A stretch of 64,000 nt of DNA from PMG-095 sp049324695. Lineage in GTDB: Bacteria; Myxococcota_A; Polyangia; Polyangiales; Polyangiaceae. Position numbers and translations under genes: made by a program. The notes beneath the pieces are model-generated. The model was given only the letters and a program-made list of their open reading frames with translations, had not been told where the DNA came from and searched no databases. Each line of letters begins with the position of its first letter. The stretch's first letter is position 1. Below are positions 44,839 through 54,315 of this stretch, piece after piece. The stretch lies in the NCBI GenBank assembly GCA_049324695.1, contig JBMOMJ010000039.1:62001-126000 (forward strand), written 5' to 3'.

Positions 44839-45879
44839 CTAATCAGCGAACACCGCGCTCAGCGAATTTTCGAAGAGCACCCGTTCGGCCCAGCGCTCGA
44901 GCTCCGCAACCGAAGCGTGAGCTACCCGTTCGCGGATCGATGCCGGCACCTCGCCGAACTTGCGACTCAAGAGCGTGAGCAGCATTTCCGCTCTGCCCTC
45001 CGCGGCACCCTGCGCTCTGCCCTCCGCGGCACCCTGCGCTCTGCCCTCCGCGGCACCCTGCGCTCTGCCCTCCGCGGCCCCCTGCGCTCTACCCTGCGCG
45101 TGACCTTCGGCGTGACCTTCAGCGTGACCTTTGGCATGGCCCTCCGCGCGACCTTCGGCCATCGCTTGCTCTCGAGCCATGCGCAGATCGAGCTTGTAAA
45201 ACTGCATCTCGATTTCGCGCTCTTCAGCCAATCGGCGAGCTTCGGGATCGGAACTGAGCTGCTCGAGAGCAGATTTCGCTTGTTGGAATACGGGGTCGAC
45301 CATGGCTAGTTCCTCCAGCTCGGCGGCGTCAGACGCAGTCAGGAATTTACACCAAGCGCGTACCAGGGGCTCGTCGTTTTCAGTTGGATCGGCGCCAAGC
45401 TTGGGTAGCTCGATGCTGTGAATCTCCAGATGATCAGAGAACTCGGTGTGATCCGTGCATTCGAGCATGCGAAACCTGGAATGCAGGCGCATGCCGGGCA
45501 ACTCGATGAAATCGTAGATGAAGACGACGATACAGGGCGCTAGCCGTTCGTAGTCGTCGCCGCGCACGAGCTGCCCAGAGTACAGGCGCGACAAGTAGTA
45601 GAGCCCTCTCGCTCGACCAGCGGGGCGAGAGCGTGTCTGCATCTCGACGTCTACCTGCCGGCCATCGGCGAGACGTGCGCGAATGTCGAGCACAACGCCC
45701 TTCGAATCCACTGAATCCTTGGGGAGCTCCCCGCTGAGTACCTCTAGATCCACGATGGGTACCTCGGGTGCAAGGACCGCGTTCAGCAGAGACAAGAGCA
45801 GGCGCTTGTTTTCAGGCTTTCCGAACAGGATGCGAAAAACAATGTCGATTATGGGATCGAGCAGGTGCGGAACGGCCAT
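44839..45879 (-). CDS. Rpn-family PD-(D/E)XK nuclease / putative transposase
   Basis: A 346-residue protein of the Rpn (recombination-promoting nuclease, formerly YhgA-like transposase) family. The ATG at 45879 has GGAG five bases upstream; a GTG at 45915 is less likely. The N-terminal ~180 residues carry the PD-(D/E)XK core: LLDPIIDIVFRILFGKPENK, then GVVLDIRARLADGRQVDVEM, whose Asp and Glu-x-Q fit the nuclease motif. Residues ~235-305 are a run of repeats rich in GRAQGAAE and GHAEGHA. These proteins nick or cut DNA and promote recA-independent recombination, and often behave as selfish elements. It sits in the cyanophycin locus between two DUF1854 ends. Confidence 0.87.
   Translation of the reverse strand: MAVPHLLDPIIDIVFRILFGKPENKRLLLSLLNAVLAPEVPIVDLEVLSGELPKDSVDSKGVVLDIRARLADGRQVDVEMQTRSRPAGRARGLYYLSRLYSGQLVRGDDYERLAPCIVVFIYDFIELPGMRLHSRFRMLECTDHTEFSDHLEIHSIELPKLGADPTENDEPLVRAWCKFLTASDAAELEELAMVDPVFQQAKSALEQLSSDPEARRLAEEREIEMQFYKLDLRMAREQAMAEGRAEGHAKGHAEGHAEGHAQGRAQGAAEGRAQGAAEGRAQGAAEGRAQGAAEGRAEMLLTLLSRKFGEVPASIRERVAHASVAELERWAERVLFENSLSAVFAD
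44991..45086 (-). repeat. 24-bp tandem repeat, four copies
   Basis: CTCTGCCCTCCGCGGCACCC TGCG is repeated four times head to tail at 44991-45014, 45015-45038, 45039-45062 and 45063-45086, with one base different in the last. On the coding strand it gives the eight-residue unit RAQGAAEG. Degenerate 12-bp units (GHAE-type) continue to about 45170. The near identity indicates recent expansion or slippage in frame. Confidence 0.85.
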
Positions 45880-46069
45880 ACGGACTCCGGCAGCGCCGCG
45901 GAAAGGAAAGCTCACATGCGCTCGTGAAATCGCGGCCCGCTAGCCTCAACTCGGTCAGCGACGGAGACGGTTGCGTAAAAATGAGATCGAAAAGCTGGCT
46001 AGCTCAGATTCGACTGGCCGGGAGCTGCGCGGCGGGAAAGCGGCGCGCACGAAACTCGCAGCAGCCCCG

Positions 46070-48784
46070 TCATGAAAACCGTGCCAGCCACCTGCGGCTC
46101 ACGGGGTCGAGGTTTTCGGGCGCCGGGACGAGGTAGCGCATGCCGTGCGAATCGGTGATGAGGTGCCGACCGTCCTCGAGGCGGCGAATGTGATCCTCTT
46201 GTTCGATGACGAAGTCGCGACGACCGCGATCGGTTTCGACTTGCCAGGCGGAGCGCGTGGCGGCCAGTTTCACTCGTAGGATGCGCTGAATTTTGGGCAG
46301 GAACTCGTTGGTTTCGAGCGCCTGTTGCAGTGCCTGGCGGGACGCGGGATCGAGGGCGCTGAAGTCATCGATGCACGCTCGTTCCCTGCCCTGTTCGTCG
46401 ATGAGCGAGACGAAGTGGTCGGGATCGGTAAGCGGGAAGCAGCGGCGCGGGGTGACGCGGCGTCGCACGTCGTTGCCAGTTTCGAAAGCCCAAAGGTGTG
46501 CTTGGGTGTCCCACTCGAGGCGCAAGCGGTCGAGTTCGTAGAGGGGTTCGCTGAGGATTTCCGGGAGTTGCTCGGGTTCGTCACTGGGCTCGCTGTCTTC
46601 TTCGCGGTTGCGCGCGGCTTTGGCTTGAGCCTTGTGGAGTTTGGCGTACTCGCCGTCGAGAGCGAGGAGCGCTGCGGGTGTGCCGATTTCGGCGAGTTTG
46701 CCGTCTTTGATTACGACGAGGAGGTCGGCCTTTTCCAAAGTGGAGAGGCGGTGCGCGATGGCGAAGGTGGTGCGGCCCGAGACGACGTTGTCGAGTGCGC
46801 GTTGGATGTCGCGTTCGGTTTGGACGTCCACGGCCGAGGTTGCTTCGTCCAGGATGAGGATGCGCGGATCGACCAAGATGGCGCGCGCGATGGCGATGCG
46901 TTGGCGCTCGCCGCCGGAGAGTGATTGGCCGCGTTCGCCGACGAGGGAGTCGTAAGCTTCGGGGAGCTTGAGAACGAATTCGTGCGCTCGCGCGGCGCGC
47001 GCGGCTTCGATGATGCGCTTGCCACCTGCGTGAGGTCGGCCGTAGGCGACGTTTTCGGCGATGGTGCCGAAGAACAGGAACGGATCTTGGAGCACGATGC
47101 TGATGTGCTTGCGGTACTCTTCGATCGAGAAGCGCCGCAGATCGACGCCGTCAAGCAGCACAGCGCCGCCGGTCGCGTCGTAGAAGCGACACAACAGGTT
47201 CGCGATGGTGCTTTTACCCGAACCGGTGTGCCCGACGATGCCAACTAACTGCCCCGGCTTCACGTTGAAGCTCACGTCGTCCAGCACCAGGCGGCTGCCG
47301 TAACGGAAGGAGACGCGCTCGAAGCGCACCTCGCCGCGCACCTCTGGCAGCGGCAGTGGCTCCTTGGGGTCGAGCACGCTCGGCACGCGATCGAGGATTT
47401 CGAAGAGGCGCTGAGCTCCTGCCGAAGCTCGCTGCGTGGCAGTGAGCATGCGGCTCATGCTCTCGATGCGCGTGTAGAAGCGACTGATGTACGCGACGAA
47501 TGCCGTGAGTACGCCAACCGTCACACGATGGTTCAACACCTGGTATGCGCCCACCGCCCAAACCACCAACAACCCAACTTGATTCAGGAACGCAACCAGC
47601 GGCCAGAAAAAGGTCCACAGCGCGTTGATGCGACTGTTGACCTCGACGATGCGCTCGTTCGCGCGCGCGAAGCGCTCCACCTCGCGTCGTTCTTGCGAGA
47701 ACGCTTTGACCACACGAATGCCGGGAATCGTGTCGGCCAAGATGTTCGTCATCGCGGACCAAACGCGGCCGCCGCGCAAGAAGCCGTGTGTGAGCCGACC
47801 ACGGATGCTCACGATCAGCCAAGCGATGGGCGGAAACGACACCAAAGCCGCCAGCGCCAGCATCGGATCCAGGCTGATTAACACCGCCGCCGTACCGATG
47901 ATCATCAGCATGTCGGTGATGAAATCGATCAGCGTATCCGACAAAAACGAGCACAAATGCTCGCTGTCCGTGCTGATGCGCGCGATTAGATCGCCCGTGC
48001 GCTTGCCGCCGAAATACTCGAGGCTCAAACGCTGCAAATGCGCGAAGGTGCGATTGCGCAGATCGGCGCTGATGCGCTCGGTGACGTTGGCGAGCACGGC
48101 ACCTTGCGCCCATGCCAGCAACCAAGCGACGAACGCCGCGAGCCCCAAGCCTCCCAAATAAAAAGCCACCTGTTGCAGCGCAGGACGCGCAGCAAGTTGC
48201 CCCGACTGACCAGGAATCAGCACGCGATCGACGAGCGGCATCGTCAGATACGGCGGTATCAAGCCCACGGCCGTGGTCGAAAGCGTCAGCACGAAGCCGA
48301 GCACCACTTTTGGCAAATGCGGCCGAGCGAATGCGAGCAGCCGAAGCAGCGGCATGCGACCGCTCTTTACGGGCACATCGACACCCTCATCGAGCGGTGC
48401 GAGCGCCTGCGCCTGCGCGCGTCGAGCACCCGAGAGCTCGAGCGCTTCGAAAGCTTGCCGAAACGCCGCGAGCCCTTCCGCCTCGGCCAAGGTGTGCCGA
48501 AAACGCAAAACGCCGTGCCCTGCTTGCAGCAGCCGCAATTCACCGACGCCGCCGTGTTCGCGATGCGCGAGCGCCGAGCTTTCATCGAGCGGCTCGCAAT
48601 GCCAACTGCCCTCCTGCGACTGCGCGCACACGCGGCGATCGGTGAGCACCACCAGCTGGCTCGCGTAGCGCAGCGCGTCGTCGAGATCGGGCCGAAATAC
48701 CGCGCGAACCTCCTCTCCGTCATCGAGCTCGAGGCCTTCGAAGGAGCTCGTATCCACCGCTTGTTGATCGAGATGCGGGTTCAT
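46070..48784 (-). CDS. ABC exporter fused to DUF1854 (cyanophycin-associated)
   Basis: A 904-residue fusion. Residues 1-~140 are a PH/unknown-type N-terminal region. Residues ~150-430 form an ABC type 1 transmembrane domain. Residues ~460-700 are the ATPase with Walker A GHTGSGKST, signature LSGGERQRIAIARA and Walker B LILDEATSAVD. The last ~160 residues are a DUF1854 domain (RRVTPRRCFPLTDPDHFVSL to the end). In other bacteria an ABC transporter and a separate DUF1854 protein lie beside cyanophycin synthetase genes; here both are one polypeptide and the cphA pair lies divergently, 174 bases away. Homodimer export of a polymer precursor or product is inferred. Confidence 0.92.
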   Translation of the reverse strand: MNPHLDQQAVDTSSFEGLELDDGEEVRAVFRPDLDDALRYASQLVVLTDRRVCAQSQEGSWHCEPLDESSALAHREHGGVGELRLLQAGHGVLRFRHTLAEAEGLAAFRQAFEALELSGARRAQAQALAPLDEGVDVPVKSGRMPLLRLLAFARPHLPKVVLGFVLTLSTTAVGLIPPYLTMPLVDRVLIPGQSGQLAARPALQQVAFYLGGLGLAAFVAWLLAWAQGAVLANVTERISADLRNRTFAHLQRLSLEYFGGKRTGDLIARISTDSEHLCSFLSDTLIDFITDMLMIIGTAAVLISLDPMLALAALVSFPPIAWLIVSIRGRLTHGFLRGGRVWSAMTNILADTIPGIRVVKAFSQERREVERFARANERIVEVNSRINALWTFFWPLVAFLNQVGLLVVWAVGAYQVLNHRVTVGVLTAFVAYISRFYTRIESMSRMLTATQRASAGAQRLFEILDRVPSVLDPKEPLPLPEVRGEVRFERVSFRYGSRLVLDDVSFNVKPGQLVGIVGHTGSGKSTIANLLCRFYDATGGAVLLDGVDLRRFSIEEYRKHISIVLQDPFLFFGTIAENVAYGRPHAGGKRIIEAARAARAHEFVLKLPEAYDSLVGERGQSLSGGERQRIAIARAILVDPRILILDEATSAVDVQTERDIQRALDNVVSGRTTFAIAHRLSTLEKADLLVVIKDGKLAEIGTPAALLALDGEYAKLHKAQAKAARNREEDSEPSDEPEQLPEILSEPLYELDRLRLEWDTQAHLWAFETGNDVRRRVTPRRCFPLTDPDHFVSLIDEQGRERACIDDFSALDPASRQALQQALETNEFLPKIQRILRVKLAATRSAWQVETDRGRRDFVIEQEDHIRRLEDGRHLITDSHGMRYLVPAPENLDPVSRRWLARFS

Positions 48785-48958
48785 CGGCAATGGCCCCGCG
48801 GCGTGTGGCCCAGGGGCCGCGGACGTTGAGCTGAACGACGTACAAACGCAAGCTTGCAGGTTGCTGGCCGATTTTTGCGCTTGGAACGGTGCGCTGGCGT
48901 TAACGCCCCGCTTGGCACAGGATGCGGCGCGACGCGCCGGTCGCGCGCTCTCAACGCC

Positions 48959-51565
48959 ATGCAAATTCGCAAAATTCTAGCGCTCAAAGGGCCGAACATT
49001 TGGGGCAACTTCCCGGTGATCGAAGCTTGGGTCGACCTCGGCCGCTTCGAGGATTTTCCCTCGAATACGCTGCCGGGCTTCAACGATCGCATCATGCAAT
49101 GGCTGCCGAGCATGGTGGAGCACCGCTGCAGCATCGGCGAACGCGGAGGTTTTTTCCAGCGCATGCGCACCGGCACCTGGCTGGGGCATGTTCTCGAGCA
49201 TGTCACGCTGGAATTGCAGTCGCTGAGTCACATGCCGCTCGGCTATGGGCGCGCGCGAGAAACTAGCGAGCGTGGTGTGTACAAAGTGGTCGTCGAATGT
49301 GAGGATCACCGCTTCGGCGAGGCATGCATGCGAGCGGCGCACGCTCTGATCATGGCGGCCATCGACGGCAAAGACGTCGATATGGGGGCGGAAATCCGCC
49401 GCTTGCGCGAAGCGGCCGACCAGTTGTGCCTCGGCCCCAGCACACAAGCCATCGTGAGCGCCGCAGAGGCTCGCAAGATTCCGTCGATCCGTCTGACTGA
49501 GGGCAATTTGGTGCAGCTCGGTTACGGTAAAGCGCAGCGCCGCATTTGGACGGCCGAAACTGCGCGCACCAGCGCTGTCGCTGAAGCGATCGCGCAGGAC
49601 AAGGAGCTCACTCGCAAGCTGTTGAGCTCCGTCGGCGTGCCGGTGCCGTCGGGCCGCGTGGCGTCGAGCCCCGAAGATGCGTGGGCAGCCGCCGAGTCAC
49701 TAGGGCTGCCGGTGGTGGTGAAACCGCAAGATGCCAACCATGGTCGCGGCGTCTCGATTCGCCTAGAAGATCGCGCCACCGTAGAAGCCGGCTTCCACTA
49801 CGCCGCCAAGGAAGGCAGCGGTGTCCTCGTCGAGCGTTTCATTCCGGGCACTCAATACCGAGTGTTGGTGGTGGGTGACCGCGCCGTAGCTGCTGCCGGC
49901 GGCGAAGGTGATCAAGTCGTCGGTGATGGCACACACAGCATCGAGCAGCTCGTCGCACTCGCGAATCAAAATCCCGAGCGCGGTGAAGAGTCGGCCCAAC
50001 CACTCACCACTTTGGTGCTCGACGACATCTCGCTCGAGCTCCTGCGGCGACAAGGCCTCGAAAAGACCTCCGTGCCGGAGGCGGGGCGCACCGTGCTCAT
50101 TCATTACAACGGCGATCTCACGGTGGACGAGACGGATCGCATGCATCCCGATGTGGCCGCTAGTTGCGTGCTGGCAGCGCAAACCGTAGGGCTCGATGTC
50201 GCGGGCATCGATCTCATTGCGGAAGACATCAGTCGCCCACTCGAACGTCAGGGTGGTGCGATCATCGAAGTCAACGCGAGCCCTGGTTTGGTGATGCACT
50301 TGAAGCCGCTGGTTGGAAAGCCCCGGCCCGTCGGCGAAGCCATCGTCAATCAACTGTTTCGTGAGAACGAGAGCGGGCGCGTGCCGCTGGTGGCCGTTTC
50401 GGGCACCAATGGGAAGACGCTCGTCGCTGGACTGGTTGGTTCGATGCTCAACGCCGCTGGCCGCGCCGTGGGGCAAGCGGACTCGACCGGCGTGCGCGTG
50501 CGCGAACGCATGCTGACGAATCAGGACGGCGCCAACGCAGACAGCGCACGACGCGTGCTGATGAATCCGTTCGTCGATGGCATCGTGCTCGAGGTCGACG
50601 AAGGCAGCGTGCTCGATGAAGGGCTCGCCTTCGATCGCTGCGATGTCGCTGTCGTCACCAACGTCGCTTCAGGCGATCACCTCGGCAAAACTTATGTCGA
50701 AGAACTGAAGACGATCGTCAAAGCGATCCGTGCGCCCGTTGATGTCGTGTTGCCGACCGGCGCTGCAGTGCTGAACGCTCAGGACCCCGAAGTGGTCGAG
50801 ATGGCTGCGGCATGCCCAGGCAAGGTCATCTACTTCGGCCGCTCAGCCGGCGGAGCACCGATGTTTGAACATATTCAGGGCGGCGGGTCGGCCGTGGCGC
50901 TCGAGGGTGACCGTGTGGTTGCATTTCAAGGCGGCCGCCGTGAATACCTCCTCGACCTCGACCGTCTCTCGTGCGCCGTGCTCGGGCTTCCGCCGATGTT
51001 CGTCGAGGATTTGCTGGCCGCCAGTGCTGCCGGTCTTGCCCTCGGACTCTCCCCCAGCGTGATTCGAGCTGGAATCGAGCGCGCGGTGGATCGCGGCGGG
51101 GTGGCCTTATTCGAAAAATCCGGTGCTTTGGTTCTGGTTAGCCCGACCCGGAACCCGTCAGCGATCGTGGCTTGGATCCGAACGCTGAAGCAGAGCTTCT
51201 CCGAACGGAAGTTTCACTCCTTATTAGAGGTTCCGGCCGACTGGCGCACCCAGGACGCTACCGAAGCTGGGAAGGCCTTCGGTCCGGACTTCGTACAGGT
51301 GGGCCTCGTAGCGCATGGGGACTTAGCCCCGCTCTGCGAAGCCTTCGCTGGACCTGTCGGGCAGACGACCGGTCGAATTCGCTATTTCAGCACGAATCTA
51401 ACTGAAACCCTCTCGCAAAAGGTTGACGAACTCGGCCCTGCCGATCTGCTATTCGTCCACCCGGCGACGAGTGCCGCCTATTTCACTACAGTGGCGCTCC
51501 TCGCAGAGAAGGGCATGAGCCGGAGGAGGGTCTCAGGCCTCCCCTCCGTAGAACATTGCCGATGA
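48959..51565 (+). CDS. cphA: cyanophycin synthetase paralogue with degenerate Mur-ligase part
   Basis: An 868-residue CphA homologue starting at ATG 48959. The N-terminal domain and the ATP-grasp domain (VVVKPQDANHGRGVSIRL, GVLVERFIPGTQYRVLVV, AIIEVNASPGLVMHLK) look intact, so aspartate addition may work. The Mur-ligase-like part keeps the P-loop SGTNGKT but has lost key positions: EVDEGSVLDEG replaces the TARGGMLREG of the next gene, and the PGRFN, DYGHN and AGDRRD segments are absent or changed near the C-terminus. Arginine addition is therefore doubtful. It overlaps the second synthetase by four bases (ATGA). Tandem cphA copies are known from some proteobacteria, where one copy is likewise divergent. 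Confidence 0.9.
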   Translation: MQIRKILALKGPNIWGNFPVIEAWVDLGRFEDFPSNTLPGFNDRIMQWLPSMVEHRCSIGERGGFFQRMRTGTWLGHVLEHVTLELQSLSHMPLGYGRARETSERGVYKVVVECEDHRFGEACMRAAHALIMAAIDGKDVDMGAEIRRLREAADQLCLGPSTQAIVSAAEARKIPSIRLTEGNLVQLGYGKAQRRIWTAETARTSAVAEAIAQDKELTRKLLSSVGVPVPSGRVASSPEDAWAAAESLGLPVVVKPQDANHGRGVSIRLEDRATVEAGFHYAAKEGSGVLVERFIPGTQYRVLVVGDRAVAAAGGEGDQVVGDGTHSIEQLVALANQNPERGEESAQPLTTLVLDDISLELLRRQGLEKTSVPEAGRTVLIHYNGDLTVDETDRMHPDVAASCVLAAQTVGLDVAGIDLIAEDISRPLERQGGAIIEVNASPGLVMHLKPLVGKPRPVGEAIVNQLFRENESGRVPLVAVSGTNGKTLVAGLVGSMLNAAGRAVGQADSTGVRVRERMLTNQDGANADSARRVLMNPFVDGIVLEVDEGSVLDEGLAFDRCDVAVVTNVASGDHLGKTYVEELKTIVKAIRAPVDVVLPTGAAVLNAQDPEVVEMAAACPGKVIYFGRSAGGAPMFEHIQGGGSAVALEGDRVVAFQGGRREYLLDLDRLSCAVLGLPPMFVEDLLAASAAGLALGLSPSVIRAGIERAVDRGGVALFEKSGALVLVSPTRNPSAIVAWIRTLKQSFSERKFHSLLEVPADWRTQDATEAGKAFGPDFVQVGLVAHGDLAPLCEAFAGPVGQTTGRIRYFSTNLTETLSQKVDELGPADLLFVHPATSAAYFTTVALLAEKGMSRRRVSGLPSVEHCR

Positions 51566-54219
51566 AAACTGAGTCCCTTCGCACACTGCGCGGCCCAAAC
51601 CTTTGGTCCGACGATACGGCGCTCGAGGCGCTCCTCACGCTCGAATGCGACCGCTTCAACGCGGGCGTCTACGAGCGGCTCTGCGAGAAGCTCCCAACTT
51701 CCGTTGCCGAGCGTTTGTTCCAGGACGATGGCGCACCGAGCTACCAGCCGGGCTCTGGCCTTTTTTGGGCCCGCTTGGTTGCTGGGCTCGCCGTCGCCCT
51801 CCAAAGCGCGGCCGATTCGGAAGTTCGCTTCTGCTTCGCGCGCGAGGTCGTCGCCCAGCGCGAGTACCGCATCGTCGTCCAGTACCGGGAGGAGGAAGTC
51901 GGCCAGCGTGCCCTCGCCCTGGCCATCGAGCTCATCGAAGCAACCTTGGGCGGGCGCAGTGTGGATCTCGAGCACGAGCTTCGCGAGCTACGCAAACAGA
52001 ACGAGGCAGTGCGGCTCGGGCCGAGCACCGGGTCCATCGTGCGCGCCGCCGAAGCGCGCGGCATTCCCACGCGCCGTCTCACCGACGGCAGCTTGGTGAT
52101 GTTGGGGTTCGGCTCACGCCAGCGTCGCATCTGGGCCGCCGAGACGGATCGCACCAGCGCAATTGCCGAATCGATTGCGCAGGATAAGGAGCTCACCAAG
52201 TCGCTGCTCGCTGCGGTCGGCGTGCCCGTTCCCGAAGGGCGTCACGCATCAACTGCGGAAGAGGCTTGGGCTGCTGCTCAAGCCATCGGCTTGCCGGTAG
52301 TGGTCAAGCCACGCAAGGGGAACCAAGGTCGCGGCGTCTCTGTGCGCCTGCGTTCACGTGAAGCGGTCGTGCAAGCTTTCGAGATCGCAGTGGGCCACGA
52401 CGGCGAAGTCATCGTCGAGCGCCACGTCGAAGGCGCCGACTTCCGCTTGCTCGTGATCGGCGGGCGCCTCGCGGCGGCTGCGCGACGCGAAGTGCCGCAG
52501 GTGGTCGGCGACGGTCAGCGCACGATCAAGGAGCTGGTCGACATTGAGAATCAGGACCCCCGCCGCGGTGACGATCACTCGACCTCGCTCAGCAAACTGA
52601 AGCTCGACACGATTGGCCTCGAAATTCTCGCTGAGCAATCGTTGACGGTCGACTCCGTGCCTGCCAAGGGCAAGGTGGTGGTGCTACGTCGCAACGCGAA
52701 CCTCAGCACTGGTGGCACCGCCGTCGACGTGACTGACGAGGTGCACCCCGAGGTGGCGCGGCGTGCGGTCGAAGCCGCCGAAATGGTTGGCCTCGATATC
52801 GCTGGCATCGACATCGTCGCCGAACGCGTCGACCAGCCGCTCGAGATCACGCGCGGTGCAATCGTCGAAGTGAATGCGGCGCCGGGTCTGCGCATGCACC
52901 TCGAGCCGTCGAGTGGCAAGGGCCGCGCCGTCGGCACCGCCATCATCGAGTCGATGTTCGGTCGCGGTGACGACGCACGTATTCCAATCGTCGCGATCAC
53001 CGGTACGAACGGGAAGACGACGACCACGCGCTGCGTGGCGCATCTGCTGCAAAAGTCCGGTCGCCGCGTCGGCATGACCTGCACCGACGGCATCTATGTC
53101 GAAGGTCGCCGTATCGACACTGGCGATTGCAGCGGACCCAAGAGCGCGCGCGCCGTGCTCTCGCATCCGCGCGTCGACGCGGCCGTGTTGGAGACCGCTC
53201 GCGGCGGCATGCTGCGCGAAGGTTTGGGCTTCGATTGGTGCGACGTCGCCATCGTCACCAACGTGGGCGAAGGAGATCACCTCGGGCTGAACGGCATTCA
53301 CTCGATCGAGGAGCTCTCGCGCGTGAAGGAGATTCCGGTGCGCCGCGTTTCCCGCCACGGCGCGGCGGTGCTCAACGCTGACGACCCCCACGTGGTCGGC
53401 ATGGCCGAGCTCTGCCTCGGCACGGTCATCTACTTCAGCCGCAACCCCGAATCGCCGGCGCTCAAGGCGCACCGCGCTGCGGGCGGCAAAGCCGTCACCG
53501 TGCGTGACAATCACATCGTGCTCGCTTCCGGCAAGGACGAACGCAAGGTGGCGCGCCTCGATCAGCTGCCGCTCACGCACGGCGGGCGCATCGGCTTCCA
53601 GGTAGACAACCTGCTCGCCTCCGTGGCGGCTGGTTACTGGCTCGGCCTCTCGCTCGACGCACTTCGCAAAGGCATCGAGACCTTCAGCAGCGATCTCGGT
53701 ACCGTGCCCGGCCGCTTCAACGTGCTCACGCACCGCGATAGCACGGTGATCCTCGACTACGGCCACAACTCGTCGGCGCTGCTCGCGCTCGCGGAAGCCA
53801 TCGAGAAGATGCCGCATCGGCGCCGCAAGATCGTGTACACCGCCGCTGGCGATCGCCGCGACGAAGACATCATTCGCCAAGCCGAAATCATCGGTGGCTT
53901 CTTCGACGAGATCTACATCTACGAGGACAAATGCACCCGGGGCCGTGCGGATGGCGAAATCATCCGCATGATGTGCCAAGGATTCGCCCGAGCGAAGCGC
54001 TCGCGCCGCGTGTTGCAAGCGAGCGGGGAGCTTGCGGCAATCGGCGCGGCCATCAACGCGCTCGAGCCGGGTGATCTCTTGCTCTGCCAGGTCGATCAGA
54101 TCGATCTCGCGCTCGAGTTCGTGACCGGCGTGTTCCAGCAAGCCGGAACGCGCGTTGCGCCGAGCCCGGTGGCGCAGTTCGCTGCCGCAGCCGTAGCTGC
54201 TCTCAGCGTACTCGGCTGA
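51562..54219 (+). CDS. cphA: cyanophycin synthetase
   Basis: An 885-residue enzyme that builds the nitrogen-storage polymer multi-L-arginyl-poly-L-aspartate. The ATG at 51562 overlaps the preceding TGA. After the N-terminal domain comes an ATP-grasp region (VVVKPRKGNQGRGVSVRL, EVIVERHVEGADFRLLVI, AIVEVNAAPGLRMHLEPS) for aspartate addition. It is followed by a complete Mur-ligase domain: ITGTNGKTTTTRCVAHLLQK, LETARGGMLREGLGFDWCD, VVGMAELC, VPGRFNVL and ILDYGHNSSA, then TAAGDRRDEDIIRQAE. All motifs for arginine addition are present. Together with its divergent paralogue and the ABC-DUF1854 gene it forms a storage locus. No cyanophycinase gene is in the window. Confidence 0.96.
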   Translation: MKTESLRTLRGPNLWSDDTALEALLTLECDRFNAGVYERLCEKLPTSVAERLFQDDGAPSYQPGSGLFWARLVAGLAVALQSAADSEVRFCFAREVVAQREYRIVVQYREEEVGQRALALAIELIEATLGGRSVDLEHELRELRKQNEAVRLGPSTGSIVRAAEARGIPTRRLTDGSLVMLGFGSRQRRIWAAETDRTSAIAESIAQDKELTKSLLAAVGVPVPEGRHASTAEEAWAAAQAIGLPVVVKPRKGNQGRGVSVRLRSREAVVQAFEIAVGHDGEVIVERHVEGADFRLLVIGGRLAAAARREVPQVVGDGQRTIKELVDIENQDPRRGDDHSTSLSKLKLDTIGLEILAEQSLTVDSVPAKGKVVVLRRNANLSTGGTAVDVTDEVHPEVARRAVEAAEMVGLDIAGIDIVAERVDQPLEITRGAIVEVNAAPGLRMHLEPSSGKGRAVGTAIIESMFGRGDDARIPIVAITGTNGKTTTTRCVAHLLQKSGRRVGMTCTDGIYVEGRRIDTGDCSGPKSARAVLSHPRVDAAVLETARGGMLREGLGFDWCDVAIVTNVGEGDHLGLNGIHSIEELSRVKEIPVRRVSRHGAAVLNADDPHVVGMAELCLGTVIYFSRNPESPALKAHRAAGGKAVTVRDNHIVLASGKDERKVARLDQLPLTHGGRIGFQVDNLLASVAAGYWLGLSLDALRKGIETFSSDLGTVPGRFNVLTHRDSTVILDYGHNSSALLALAEAIEKMPHRRRKIVYTAAGDRRDEDIIRQAEIIGGFFDEIYIYEDKCTRGRADGEIIRMMCQGFARAKRSRRVLQASGELAAIGAAINALEPGDLLLCQVDQIDLALEFVTGVFQQAGTRVAPSPVAQFAAAAVAALSVLG

Positions 54220-54315
54220 GTCACCGGTTGAACCACTCTGTCGCGCTGCGCGACGCAGTGCGGCAGGGTGCAGCGGCTCGACTTCGGCTCATCTTTCCGT
54301 CACAGTCCCGCGCGT

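Noticed and set aside
44991..45170. regularly spaced repeats considered as a CRISPR array
   Set aside because: Units are directly abutting, lie in frame inside the Rpn gene, and have no spacers; no cas genes are present.
52684..54141. 485-codon frame on the minus strand within cphA
   Set aside because: It mirrors a well-matched Mur-ligase coding region and has no recognisable domain.
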